A DNA stretch of 64,000 nucleotides, from the NCBI RefSeq assembly GCF_000247695.1, contig NW_004624778.1, positions 17,207,437 to 17,271,436 of the forward strand. Reading direction: 5' to 3'. Origin of the DNA: Heterocephalus glaber (Eukaryota; Chordata; Mammalia; Rodentia; Bathyergidae). Shown here in pieces: positions 49,900 through 61,650 of this stretch. Position 1 is the first letter of the stretch; each line of letters starts with the position of its first letter. The notes under the pieces are model-generated. The model did no database searches, was not told where the DNA came from, and saw only the letters and a list, made by a program, of their open reading frames with translations. The position numbers were made by a program, and so were the translations under genes.

Positions 49900-50445
49900 G
49901 TATTGTTTCTATTGAAACACAACTAATTACTACAAACTTAGAAACTTAAAAGAATACACTAATGTTATCTCACAATTTCTGTAGGTAAGGCATTAAGTGT
50001 GGCTTAGACAGATCTTCTGCTGGAAGTTCTCCCTGGGCTACAATCTTGGAGTCTGTGTAGGGCTGCAGTGCCATTAGAAACTCAAGTGGGAAAGGCTTCA
50101 TTCTGAACTCCTTCAGATATTTGGCAAAATTCCTTTCTTTGAAGCTGCAAGTCTGAAGGAATTCATTTCTTGCTGGAGACTATTCTCAGCTTATAGAGGC
50201 TCCTACAAATCTTTATCACATGAGCTTCTCCCACATGGGTCCTTACTTTAGGAAGCCTTTCCTCTTTAAAAGCAATGAAAGGAAATTGTTCTAGTGGGTC
50301 CTGCAGGATGATAGAGTCTTACAGAAGGAAAAAAATCATCACCCAAACAAGTTAGGGGGGATGGTATTACATAAGAACATGGATATCAGGCAGTGATAAT
50401 TATGGGAGGCACCTTAAAGTCTGACAACCACACCAAGGTTGTGGT
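49900..50445 (-). mobile_element. Probable old LTR-like repeat
   Basis: 'aattactacaaacttagaaa', 'ttatctcacaatttctgtag', 'gctgcagtgccattagaaac', 'attacataagaacatggata' and a terminal 'gtctgacaaccaca' follow a common mammalian interspersed repeat that I take to be an ERVL-group LTR in reverse. Family name uncertain. Confidence 0.45.
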
Positions 50446-50626
50446 AATCAGAATAACAATAGATTATTAATATACTATCCTAATAATGTTTCATGTTTGA
50501 AATTGCCTCCACATGCATGCTTGTTTCTACAAATACATGTCTCAGATGGGTCAACTCAAGCTGAAGCTGTATTTAGTCTAGAGCTCAAGGTGTTCTGTGT
50601 AAGGTCAGAATGCTAGCAGGTCAGAC

Positions 50627-50648
50627 ACCCCCCCCCACCGCCCCCCGC
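50627..50648 (+). repeat. C-rich tract
   Basis: Nine or more C, then ACCG, then six C. The complementary strand is G-rich and could form a quadruplex; the C strand could form an i-motif. Stands out in an AT-rich neighbourhood. Confidence 0.6.
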
Positions 50649-50746
50649 TCCACGGAGACATTTATGTTAAGGATGAAGGTGCCTCCTAGTACTTAAGAGG
50701 CACAGAGTTTGTTTCAAGGACAAATGAACAACACTGTTGAGGTTCC

Positions 50747-51201
50747 ATGATTTTAAAACTAGCACACCAAGGTCAATCTAACTATCCTATAGTTTCAGAA
50801 CCTAATAAAAAACTTAGAGAATTTCAACAAAAAGTGAAGAAAAATAAATGTTCTTTTTTTCCTGTAACTTCTTTGGGACAACCAGAGGCATCAACAACGG
50901 TTGCACTGGTGATGATGATGAAGGTGCCAAAGGAACAACACTGGGATAGTAACTATCGATGACCACTCCTGTAGCACCTCTATGACAAGGATCAGTGACT
51001 TTGGACAGATATTTGTACCCTCAGTCTCAAGGGTCAGCACCCCTTGTAGACATCAACCTGACTTTGGTGGACTCAAATATCACTTGCCAATTTTGCCACA
51101 GCATTTATCAAAGACAAAAAAATCTAGAAGAGGAGAAAAATGGCAGAGTAAATCTGGATACTAATTATTACTACAAACTCAAAGATTACAGAATGTCCTA
51201 G
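50747..51201 (+). other. Unassigned block with protein-like text in two frames
   Basis: One frame reads 71 codons with a Lys-rich LREFQQKVKKNKC segment. A second, starting at 50995, reads 68 codons with a CQFCHSIYQRQ segment. A retroposed pseudogene fragment broken by a frameshift is possible, but I do not recognise the parent and no poly(A) tail or duplication is visible. It could be chance. Confidence 0.25.
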
Positions 51202-52058
51202 AATATTCTCTGAAGAGAAATTAAAGGAAATTATAGTCCTCAAATTATACTAGACTAATATAACAGGAAAATGTGATTTAATATCTTATTCTTCCAGCTA
51301 ATATTTCTTTGGAAGAATATGTTATATAAGTGATGTCAATTACTGCTTACACTGTGAGGTAAATATTTTTACTTCCATTTTCATCTGACAGGAAAATGAA
51401 GTTTCAAACAGATTAAGAAGCCTGTTCAAGGAGACAAACTATTAACTGGTTGACCTAATAAGTATTACCCGTAAGTGGGTGATGCAGTGATAATTTCAGT
51501 ATCTAAATATAAAATCATTGTCATATTAAGTAGAACCTTGAAGAAAGCATAGAGATTGACTATCTCCATTCTCCTGGCCTACACTTTCATTTCCAGTCTT
51601 TTATAATTGTTTAAATTCCACCTATTTTCAATTGTTTGTCCAAAGAAAGAACTCATTTTTTAGGGCTTCCTAAGTGTGTATTATATAGCAGGGTTCATCT
51701 TTTCTTTCTATAGAGGAAGCATCTTCAAAATATTAGCTTTTCAAGGATAGTAGTAACTTGCTTTACACAATAATCATTTAATATTGAAAGCAAGGAATTC
51801 ATAAAAATATTATGTATATTATGTATATGAAGAAGGTAAGATTCAGAATAACATGGATCAGAGCAGTGGTACTTAGACTTTAGAGTGCAGTTTCTTCAGG
51901 ATCACAAAAAAGGTCTAGGGTAGGGCCTGAAATTTTGCATTGCTAGCATGGTTCAGGTGAGACTGGTGGTGCTGCTGTCAGTCTATGCTTAACTCTACTC
52001 ACATTTATTTTAGATAAATAAAATCTTTACAAGACAAGATTAAAGAGTTTATGGTTTC

Positions 52059-52180
52059 AGCTGAGTACATGCTTATAATCCCAGCACTCTGAAAGGCTGA
52101 GGCAGGAACATCACAAGTTGAAGCACAGCCTGGGGAGCTAAAAAACTTAGCAAGCCCCTATCTAAAAAGAAAACAAAAAG
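52059..52180 (+). repeat. B1-type SINE without the internal duplication
   Basis: 'tacatgcttataatcccagc', 'gaaaggctgaggcaggaaca', 'cacagcctggggagctaaaa', 'aacttagcaagcccctatct' then an A-rich tail. The middle lacks the second copy of the duplicated segment, as in proto-B1 or older B1 forms. Confidence 0.7.
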
Positions 52181-54580
52181 TTTCTGATTTCATTAAAAGC
52201 ATCTTATCTGAGACAGTAGTAAAGACATTTACAAATCTTGTGCTCTCACATTCATATAGATTAATTTATCAGATTACCTTTTTGTGGTTTTAAAAAGCAC
52301 AATCACTTTTCCTTAGACGATGAACAGACAGATGTATTTCAGTGAGAGGAAAGCATCTTAAAATAAAAAACCTTAGAAGGGCAGAATATGTGGAATCCAA
52401 GTCCAACCAATGAGTGCAGAGAGAAGCTATTTATGCAGAGCTTGCTAAAGAGAAGTCATCAGCCACTATCCTTTGAATTTGGCAGAGACTTTAATTTACA
52501 AGGGCAGCCAGAAAGTTTTGGAGTGGGAAAAAGGGAGAGCTGTAGGCATGTCCTATTTAGGTCACTGACATGGTAGTGCTGGCCTCACTGGAGGCAGGAA
52601 AACTAGAAGCAGCTCATTTTTTGTAATTGCTTTGGAAACCATATTTAGCTCTCTAAAGCTGGTTCTGAACTGGAAGCAAAGCCAAAGGAAGAAAAGAAGA
52701 AAAGAAGACAGGCAGGCAGGTGATCCCTGACAAAATCTGACAATTCTGGCCAATCCTAAAGAGGTTATGACTAGCTTTGTATGACGATTGCTTCAGAGGT
52801 CAGATTATCTCTATTATATCTGGACCAATTATTGTTGGTTTCAAGCTTCTCAGAAGTTTACAAAGTTTTCAGTTAGAATAGGGAATTCTAGGGCCAACCA
52901 AATTCCTAGGCAAAGTTGGCCTAGTGTCTGCAGACCGTGGTAAGGCAAAGATGGCTCTGCTATTGGAAGAAAATAGAAGAAAGCCTAAACAGAAGTTTAT
53001 TGTACACACAAGTCCCAGAGAGGGGTTCTCTCATGCTATGTTAAAAAAAAAAAGAAAGAAAGAAAAAAACCACCAGAAAGGAGAGAGGGGAAAGCATATG
53101 AATAATCCCTTTTTGGAGCTTTCTGTTTCTCAAACTTCTTAAAACCAACCCTGATATTTATCTTAACATTACAGCCTTCTTTAGTCAGGTATCAGCTGAC
53201 CACATGATACTTAGAAAGTATCTGTGTTTCTTTATCTTGCTTTGATTTAAAATAGAACATAAAATTTTCTAAATTACATGTATAATTTTTATGAATTACT
53301 CAGCAAACATTATTACCAAAGAAGTTACTAAATTAAGCCAATTCTGATTATAGGATTAATTTATTGACTATGACACATTTAATTAGGAATATATAATACC
53401 ACAAACAAGCATAATGGTTATTTTTTGAAAAGTTTCTTCTTTTATCATGCATTTTTTCATTTAATTTGAATCTTAGTTTTTCATATTCCAATTCATCTAG
53501 TCTTCAGTTTCATGAAATGTGCCAAACATAAGTTTTAAGTGATTAAGATACTCTATGAAAATTTTCAGTTCAGAGATTGTACTTTATTGTGGTTACAAAG
53601 GTTTACTTATTAAATGAAGCCTTGAAAGTCATTGATTTCTCTTCTCTTGCAGAAAAAATTGTCAAGTTATACTTTTCTACTCTGCAGGCCTCAGAATATT
53701 TGTTTGTAAATAAGTAGCTTGGAGTTTCCTCTTTAGATATTCAAAAAAACCCACTATTTTCAAATTTTCAAGTCTTCTCAGAAACTTTCAGTAGCTCAAC
53801 ATCAGGGGTTCACCAGTTTGTGGAGAAGACACTTGAATATTTTAAATACTCTTAAAGTTTTGTGATCAAGGTCACTGTATTAAAAGGATTATGGATTCTC
53901 TGAAAGTAGTATTGTAGTTTATAGTCACTCTCAGTGGAACTGGGAGTAATACAGTAAGAAGGGGAAAAAAAGATTTTTATGCCCTTACTTTGATAATTCT
54001 CAAGAATTGGTTCAAGATCTACCCATAGCCAAATACTGATTTTAAATTAGATTCTTATCTTCATTAAAAATGTCTTCTACAAAAAGATTGAAGTCACAGA
54101 GAGAGAAAGACAGGTGAGTAAATGATGCAGTTTAGAGAGTAGTTACTATAGACAGCATTAACTGGCTCCCCAATATATTAGCCCCCATTATTTGTTGTTG
54201 CTGAAAACTTGATTTTGTTCAGAGTTACAGTGATCTGCCTCAAGCAATGAATCACGCCGGGTCTAGGCCAACTACAATAAGCCCTCTCTCTCTCTCAGGC
54301 TTCCAAGGGGGGCCCTCTTGAGTTCTGGACATAAAGGGGTGACCACAGGAGGACTGAAGGAGGAGCTTTTGCTTTTTGGGTAATAAATGTCAGCAGAAGA
54401 ACAGTCCACTTCTTTCTCATCTTCCACCATCATTTTGTTTCAACATGGACCCAGTGCTTAGGGCTCCATCATAACTTTTATTGCCAATTCACAAACAGTG
54501 GTGACCAGATTCAGATTTCTTGTTATGTGATTACAAAAACTGTTTTCCTATTTAAAACCTTTGTAAGGATTTTTTAAGTG
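52181..54580. other. Intergenic DNA with simple repeats
   Basis: (gaaaa)/(ggca) simple sequence at about 52684-52720 and an A/GAAA run at 53041-53070. A possible LTR-like block lies at about 54150-54500 (a 'gggtaataaatgtcag' near 54379), unassigned. Confidence 0.4.
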
Positions 54581-54598
54581 GTATCTAAATGTATCCTT

Positions 54599-54931
54599 TT
54601 TTTCTTTCCTTAAATTCTTTTATTGGTATATTTTAGGTATAAAATATGTTTACATTTATCATTGGGTGCTTGTACCTGTACATGATGTATCCTGGTTTTT
54701 ATTTTTTTCCCCCATTACCTGTGTGCCCTTCAACCCCTCCACCCTTCCCTATTTACATAGACTTCGTTTCCATTTTTTTTTCTTTTCTCATAATTTTTCC
54801 TTTCCCTTCTTTCCTTTCCCCTTCCCCTCCCACCACCCCTACCCCTCTGGACCTTTTCCTATTTCAAAGTATCAATTATTCATTATTAGTCCTTTTAATC
54901 CTTATTTACACTTTCAGTTTCTCACACTAGA
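54599..54931 (-). mobile_element. Short retroposed element with polypyrimidine tract (reverse copy of the 7804-8082 family)
   Basis: On the - strand: 'atggaaacgaagtctatgta', 'aatagggaagggtggagggg', a G/A tract, 'atacctaaaatataccaata' with AATAAA and an A-rich end, the same order as at 7804-8082. A perfect 13-bp duplication, taaatgtatcctt, flanks it (54586-54598 and 54932-54944). The two open frames of 94 and 101 codons across it are only the pyrimidine tract read through. Confidence 0.78.
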
Positions 54932-54944
54932 TAAATGTATCCTT

Positions 54945-56390
54945 AATTATCACTATGTAGCCCTACCTTAATTCAATTAAATCACTTCCATATCTATATT
55001 GTGCTTCTGCATAACATTTTTATTTAGGAAAGCTTCACTGCTTAAAGATTTTTGAAAATGCTAAAAAAGGCAACACTTATGTTCTTCCAAATTTACATAT
55101 ACATGAATCAGTTCTTCACAAAGTCAACTAAAATAATTAATGAAAAGCCACTATGACAGCTTTTCATTATGGATGAGAGCAATTTCAGGTAGTTGAGAGG
55201 CAGATTGAAATGGGGGGAGATATGCTGAGAAAGTATGGGGTTATTCCTTCTAGAATATTGTAGATGAAGAGAAAAAAGAAATGGCACAGAATTAAGGATT
55301 GCATTATTTTCACAGAACAGTAAATAGGGTTCTAGTTTAGGGGGATATGTGGTAAACGGGGACCAAACATGGACTGAAAAGGAGCAGAGGATGAATGGAG
55401 TAAGATCCAGGCACAAGGTTTCCCAGATGTTCTGTTCCTTGAAGACTCTTTCCATATTTTACATACAGAAACACTTCAAATAAAAAGGCTATTACATAGA
55501 CATAGATTATGTAGATCAAACAGTACACATTTTTAACATAAAAACGTAGGCATAGACTTTGGAGTATTTTAATAAAGTACTCAAGTAAAAGAGCTAATTT
55601 TTAAAAGCTTTTTTAAGAAGTCCACACTATTATTTAATATAGGAATATTTTCTGTAAGTATTAAAATGTCCAAAAGTATGCCAATAATATCCTCTCTACG
55701 GAAGTTTTCAAGCTTCCTTTCTACTAACAAACTTTTAAACTTTGGAAACAGCAAGCAGTATTTTTCTCTCTGAAAACTCTGCAGTGTTAGAAGTGTATTG
55801 AAGTTTGATTAAAAGGACAGTTAATGCAAACATAAATCCCTTAAAATATTTAGACTGCACAAGCCTCAACCCATCTTGTATTTATAAGACATTTTAAAAT
55901 GAGTAACCCTTAAGAAAGGAAGCTATTAGTTTGAGCAATGCCTTCTCTTTCCAACAGAGTATTAGACAAACTGAATATATGAATCTGCTTAATGTTATTG
56001 TATCAATGGCTGATGTTAAATGGACTTTTGGTATTAGAACTATAAATGCCTGACAAAGGAATAAACAAAATGCAGAAATAAATTGACTATAACTGCAGAA
56101 GGTGCTCTGAATAGGCCTCCATGGAATTTTCTGCTTAATCTTTGGTACTTTTGTTTTTGCTTTGACTTCTGAGAGTGTAATTTGTTTTATACAGTTGGTG
56201 TTTGGAAGAACTTCAGGAGTGAGCCTGTATTATCATTCACACTGATCATAATCAAGCCTATTGTTAAAGCTCACATGTGATGTCTATTTTAAAATATTAA
56301 AACAATAATGGCGAGGTCAATATTTATAACCTCTTACTTTTCCAGCAAAATTTCCCCATACAATTTCTTTTAATGTAATTTAATTTAATT
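54945..56390. other. AT-rich intergenic DNA, nothing recognised
   Basis: No gene or named repeat. A (ttaat)n run at about 56372-56394 leads into the adjacent SINE and is probably its tail. Confidence 0.5.
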
Positions 56391-56393
56391 TAA

Positions 56394-56474
56394 TTTTTTT
56401 TGTACCAGGGATCAAACTCAAGACCTTGTGCTTGGGAGGCGGGCACGGTGCCACTGAGCTAAATCCGAGACCCT
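56394..56474 (-). repeat. ID-like SINE
   Basis: On the + strand: 'tgtaccagggatcaaactca', 'agaccttgtgcttgggaggc', 'gccactgagctaaatccgag', 'accc'. The A-tail is a (ttaat)n-like run when reversed. Confidence 0.87.
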
Positions 56475-57085
56475 CTTTTTATGTTTTATCGGTTACAGAT
56501 AATTGTTCCACATATTCCTGCCTTCCTTTCCTCTATCCTTCTCTCTGCACTTATCATTTGAGTATGGAAGGAAATGTTTACCACTACTTACCATAGGTTG
56601 AAGTTTAAGAAGACTGGAACTATAATTATAATCTTTAACACTGGTTCCACATTTTTTTTCATCCTATTCAAATAAGTTAATCAGGGAGGGATATGCTGTA
56701 ATCTGCTTGCAGACCCCAGAAAAAAATCAGCTGATTCAAGTGGTCACCATGAAGTTCTAATGGCATGTGTTGGGGGGAGCATAGAAGAAAGTGCAGCCCG
56801 AGAAGAACTTCTGGGAAGAAAGAGAACTTGTGTAAAATGTTGGTAAATGATTAGAATTAGATGGACTGCAGAGGGCAGAAGATTATGAACTCCTTTCCTT
56901 CTGATTAGATTATTGGCTAATTGAAGCTGACATCACAGCCATGATAAGCTATGGAGGATATCACCATCACCTAGCTTGATTTTAAGAGGCAGAATAATTT
57001 AATGAAAGGATACAAACTGGAGGCCATATGCTGGGCTGCAGGAGGAATAGGAAGTTATTAAAATTTTATAAAAATATGCATTTCC
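56475..57085. other. Intergenic DNA, nothing recognised
   Basis: Complex sequence without a named feature. Confidence 0.45.
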
Positions 57086-57415
57086 CTCCACAATCTAAGG
57101 AAGGACACAAATATCCAGACACAAGAAAGTTAAAATTCACTACTCAGATTCAATTTAATCAACTCTAACCCAAGATATATTTTAATCAAGCTTCCTTCAA
57201 AGATGAAAGAGGGAAGATTCTAAAGGCAGCAAAAGAAGAGACACAAGAAAATTGTAAGAGTATCCTAATATTCCTGACAGTACAGTTCTCAGAAGAAACT
57301 TTACAGGACAGAAAAGAGTAACATGAAATTTTCACAATACTAAAGGACATTTTAAAAAACCTGCCAGCAAAGAATGTTGTGCAGAGAATATGTACCCTTT
57401 AGAAATAGGGGACAA

Positions 57416-57520
57416 GGGCCAGGGATTTAGCTCAGTGGTTCTGCCACCTGCCTTGCAAGCACAAGGACCCAAGTTCGATCCCCACTACTGAAAGAAAGGA
57501 AAGAAAGAACGAAAGAAACA
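57416..57520 (+). repeat. ID-like SINE nested in L1
   Basis: GGGCCAGGGATTTAGCTCAG start, B box 'caagttcgatccccactac', then a (gaaa)n tail 'gaaagaaaggaaagaaag'. It splits the L1 phrase '...agaaata|...agataaagatattcctagac'. Confidence 0.92.
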
Positions 57521-58647
57521 GATAAAGATATTCCTAGACAAGTAAAAGGTAAGAGAATATATCCTGTTCAGACTTGTCCTACAAGAAATGCCAAAGGGAG
57601 CTCTTCAAACTAAAAGTTTTTATCAAGTAAGGAGAAAACATCAGAAGATCTAAAACTCACTAGTAATAGTGACTATTCAAATAAATACAGAATGATCAAA
57701 TATTGTAAGCATAATATGCAAATCGGTTATATCTTTTTAAATGAATACTAAAAATAATTAAAAATAACTATGTTAGTATGTTAAGAAGTAGCAGGATAGA
57801 AAAATCCTAAGTAAGACAAAAATTCAAAAGGTTGGGAGAAGTTGAACTAGAGATTTTTATTTGTATATTTTTATTTTTTGTGCCACTTTTTTCTTATCTT
57901 TACTTTGTTACTATCTTTTAAAAATAGCTTCCTATAATAAAAGAATTTTTGTAAGCTTCATGATAACCACAAAGTTTATAAGCAAGCAAAAATTAATAAG
58001 AAAGAAATCAAAATGGATAACTAGAATAAATCATTTAATCACAAAGGCAAACAGTGAGAGAGAAAGAAAGAACTATGATGAAGTTGGAAAAAGAGCTCTA
58101 AAGTGGCTATAGTAAGACGGTGATAATTATCTTAAAAGCAGACATATTTATTTCAAATAAAATAGCATACATCAAAAGCAGTAAGAGGCAATCATATACA
58201 TGATGATAAAGTAGTCAAGTAGGTAAAAAATTAAGAATTACAAATATTTATGTACTATTCAGAGCACCCAAGTATATAAACCATTATGAACAAATTGAGA
58301 GGGTGACATAGGCTCTAATACAACAATATTAGAAAAATTTAATAGCTGACTTTCAAAATAAATATTCAGATACTCTGTCATCCAGACAGAAAATTAACAA
58401 CAAAACAATGGCAAAGTTAAATTTCTCCCTAGGCCAAGTGGATCTGACATACAGTACTGAACTTTCCATCCAACAATGCAAAATGTACGTTATTCTCAAC
58501 AACACATGTAACACTCTTCAGGATAGATCACTTGACAGGCCACAAAATATCTCAAGAAGTTTTTAAAAAATTAAAGATACTCCAAGTTTCTTTTCCGTGC
58601 ATAGTGAAATAAAAGTAATCAATAATAAGAAAAATTTTTAAATCTAT

Positions 58648-58741
58648 GTTTTGTTTTTTTTTTTGGTACCGGGGATCGAACTCCGGTCCTTGCGCTTGCG
58701 CAGCAGGCGGTGAAACCACTGAGCTAAATCCCCGGCCCAAC
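58648..58741 (-). repeat. Young-looking ID-like SINE nested in L1
   Basis: Perfect 12-bp duplication ttttaaatctat at 58636-58647 and 58742-58753. Reversed, the element starts GGGCCGGGGATTTAGCTCAG with intact A-box (TAGCTCAGTGG) and B-box (GAGTTCGATCC) sequences, keeps several CpGs, and ends in a clean A-tail. It is the best-preserved SINE in the window. Confidence 0.95.
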
Positions 58742-61544
58742 TTTTAAATCTATATAAATACATGGAAATTAAGCTTACTCTTGAACAACCAGTGGAGCAA
58801 GTAAAAAATTATGAAGGAAATTAAAAAATGTCTTAAAACAAGTTAAAAATCTATGGGCTACAGTAAAAGCAGTGCTAAGAAGGAGGTTTAAAAATTCAGT
58901 GCCTATATAGAAAATGCTGAATGATCTCAAATAAATAACCTATTGCTATATCTCAAAGAACTCAAAACACAAGAACAAACCAAACCCAAAATGAAAGGAA
59001 ATAAATAAAAATTAGAGCATAAATAAATAAAATAGAGAATATTAAAACAATACAAAAGATCAACAAAATGAAGAAATTGTTGTTTGGAAAGTTAAAGGAA
59101 ATTGTCAAATTCTTCACTGGACAAAGAATAAAAAGACACAAAGTCATAGATGAGAAGAGAGATGAAAATTAACACCATAAAAATAAAAAAGATTATGAAA
59201 AATTATCATGAATTGCTATATGCCAAACAATTTGATAAAGAAGAAGAAATGGATAGATATACTAAGTTCTTGGATACAAGAGTTCATATACCAACTTCAT
59301 ATACATTATCTTACCAGGTTTGTCTCAAGAAGCAACACAGCACCTGGACAGAGCAATATCAAGTAATGGGATTAAATCAATAAAAGCTTTCTCAGCAAAG
59401 AAAAGTGCAGGACAAGACAGCATTACTGCTGACTTTAACCACACATTCAAAGAAGAATGAATACCAATTCTTAAAATTATTTCAAAAAAAAAGAAAAGGA
59501 GGAGATTCTTCCAAACTCATTCTGTGATGCTAGTATTATCTAGAAACCAAATATGAGACAAGGATATGATTTAAAAAAAAAGAGCTGCAAGTCAATAACC
59601 TTGATGAACATAGATACAATAATCCTTGAGAAAATTTTAGCAAATTGAATTCAACAACACATTTAAAAGAATATTACTATGATCAAAAGGGATCCCATGA
59701 ATGCAAGAAAGCTTCGACATACACAAATCAATAAAGAGTATAGACCTCATCAAGAGAATGAAGAACAAAACCCATGTGATCACCTCAATTTATACAGAAG
59801 TGTTTGAAAAAATTCAACATCCTTTTATAATAAAAATTCAAACAAATGAAGTATAGAAGGGATATATTTCAATATAATGAAAGCAACATACAGCAAGTCA
59901 ACAGTTAACATCATATTGAGTGGAGAAAAGCTAAAAATTTTCTAAGATCTAAAATAAGACAAAGATGATGTCTTTCAGCACTTTCATTCAACAGTCCTGG
60001 AAATCCTAGCCAGGGCAATAAAGAAAGAAATAAACAACATCCAAAATGGGAAAAAGAAAGTCAAATTGTCACATAATATTACACAATGAAAGTACCATAG
60101 ACTCCACTGGGGGAAAAAAAAAACTACTGCAATAAGTGAATTTAGCAAAATTTCAAGACATAAAATCAACATACAAAAACTCAGTAACATTGGTATGTGC
60201 CAATAGGAAATCATCAGAAATAGAAATAAAAAATTAATCCCATTTATAATAACTACCAAAACAATACCAAAGGATAAATTTAACCAGAGAGATAAAGGAT
60301 CTCTAAAATGCAAACTATAAAATAATGGAGAAAGAAAATGGAAGACATAGAAAGTAGAAAGCCACCCTGTGTCCACATATTGGAAGAATCCATATTATTA
60401 GAATTCCCATAGTACCTGAAGTGATGTTCAGTTAAATCTCCACCAAAATGCCAATGACATTATTCACAAAATTAGAAAAGCTATCTTAATATTTTAATGA
60501 AATAACAAAGTCTCTGAATGGAAAGATCTGTCTTGAACAAAAAAAGCAGGAGATATGACATTACTGGACTTTAAAACATACTACAAAGATTTAGTTAACA
60601 AAACAGCATGATATTAGAAAAAGAAAAAGAAACCAAAATCAAAAACAGAGCACTGGAACAAAACAGGGAGCTCTGAAGCAAACCCACATATGTACAGCCG
60701 CCTGATTTTCAACAAAAGTACAAAGAACATACACTGGAGAGAGGACAATCTTTTCAAATGGTGCTGAAAACATTGGCTATCCACATGCAGAAGGATAAAA
60801 AAACCACTCCTCTCATTAGTTACAAAAACCATTTCAAAATGAATTGAAGACTTAAATGTTAGACCTGAAACCATGAAACTGCTAGAAGAAAACACAGGAC
60901 TTTGGGATATATGAGGATAATTTTGACAATACTCCCAAAACACAAAAACAAAGGCAAAAATATATAAATATAATTCCATCAAACCAACAAGTTCTGCAAA
61001 CCAAAGGAAAAACTTAGCAAAGCAAAGAGACAACCTATAGTGTGGGAAAAATATTTGCAAGCTAAACGTCTGACAAGGGGCTAATAACCAAAATATATAA
61101 AGATTTTTAAAACTGAATAGTAAAACATAAATAACCTGATCAAAAAATGGCCAATAGAACTAAACAGATATTTCTCAAAAGAGTACATATGGAAAGCCAA
61201 CAGGCATATGAATGAACACTATCAATAATCATCAAGGAAATACAAATCAAAACACATATTACCTCAATCCATTAAAAGATAAAAAGTGTTTGTATGTTAG
61301 AAAAGGTTACATCTGAACACTGTTGGTGGGAATGTAAAATAGTATAACATTATGGAAAAAAGTAGGAAGCTCCCTAAAAAATTAAAAACAGAATTACCAT
61401 CTGATCCAGCAATCCTACTCCTGGGTAGAGATCTAAAGGAAATGACACCAGTATGGTGAAAAGACATCTGTACTACCATGTTCATTGCTGCACTGTTCAC
61501 AATAGCTAGGAAATGGAAACAACTGATGAAAGGATTTTATAAAA

Positions 61545-61650
61545 ACTGTGGTACATATACACTATGGAGTATTATTCAGCCATAAAATGAATGAAATACT
61601 GTGGTACATATACACTATTGAGTATTATTCAGCCATAAAATGAATGAAAT
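61545..61650 (+). repeat. 53-bp tandem duplication in the L1 ORF2 end
   Basis: Unit one 61545-61597 and unit two 61598-61650 differ at a single base (ctatgg versus ctattg). The surrounding L1 is much more diverged from consensus, so the duplication is later than the insertion. Confidence 0.9.

Noticed and set aside
54646..54971. Pro/Phe-rich open frames of 94 and 101 codons
   Set aside because: They only translate the polypyrimidine tract of a retroposed element.
58648..58741. tRNA gene
   Set aside because: Has Pol III A and B boxes, but the cloverleaf is not maintained, and it has an A-tail and target-site duplication, so it is a SINE.
59984..60376. 130-codon - strand open frame that looks like membrane segments
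   Set aside because: Antisense of L1 ORF2; hydrophobicity comes from reversed A-rich sequence.
60614..61060. 148-codon - strand open frame
   Set aside because: It is the antisense of the L1 ORF2 region; A-rich sense sequence gives long Phe/Leu-rich antisense frames.
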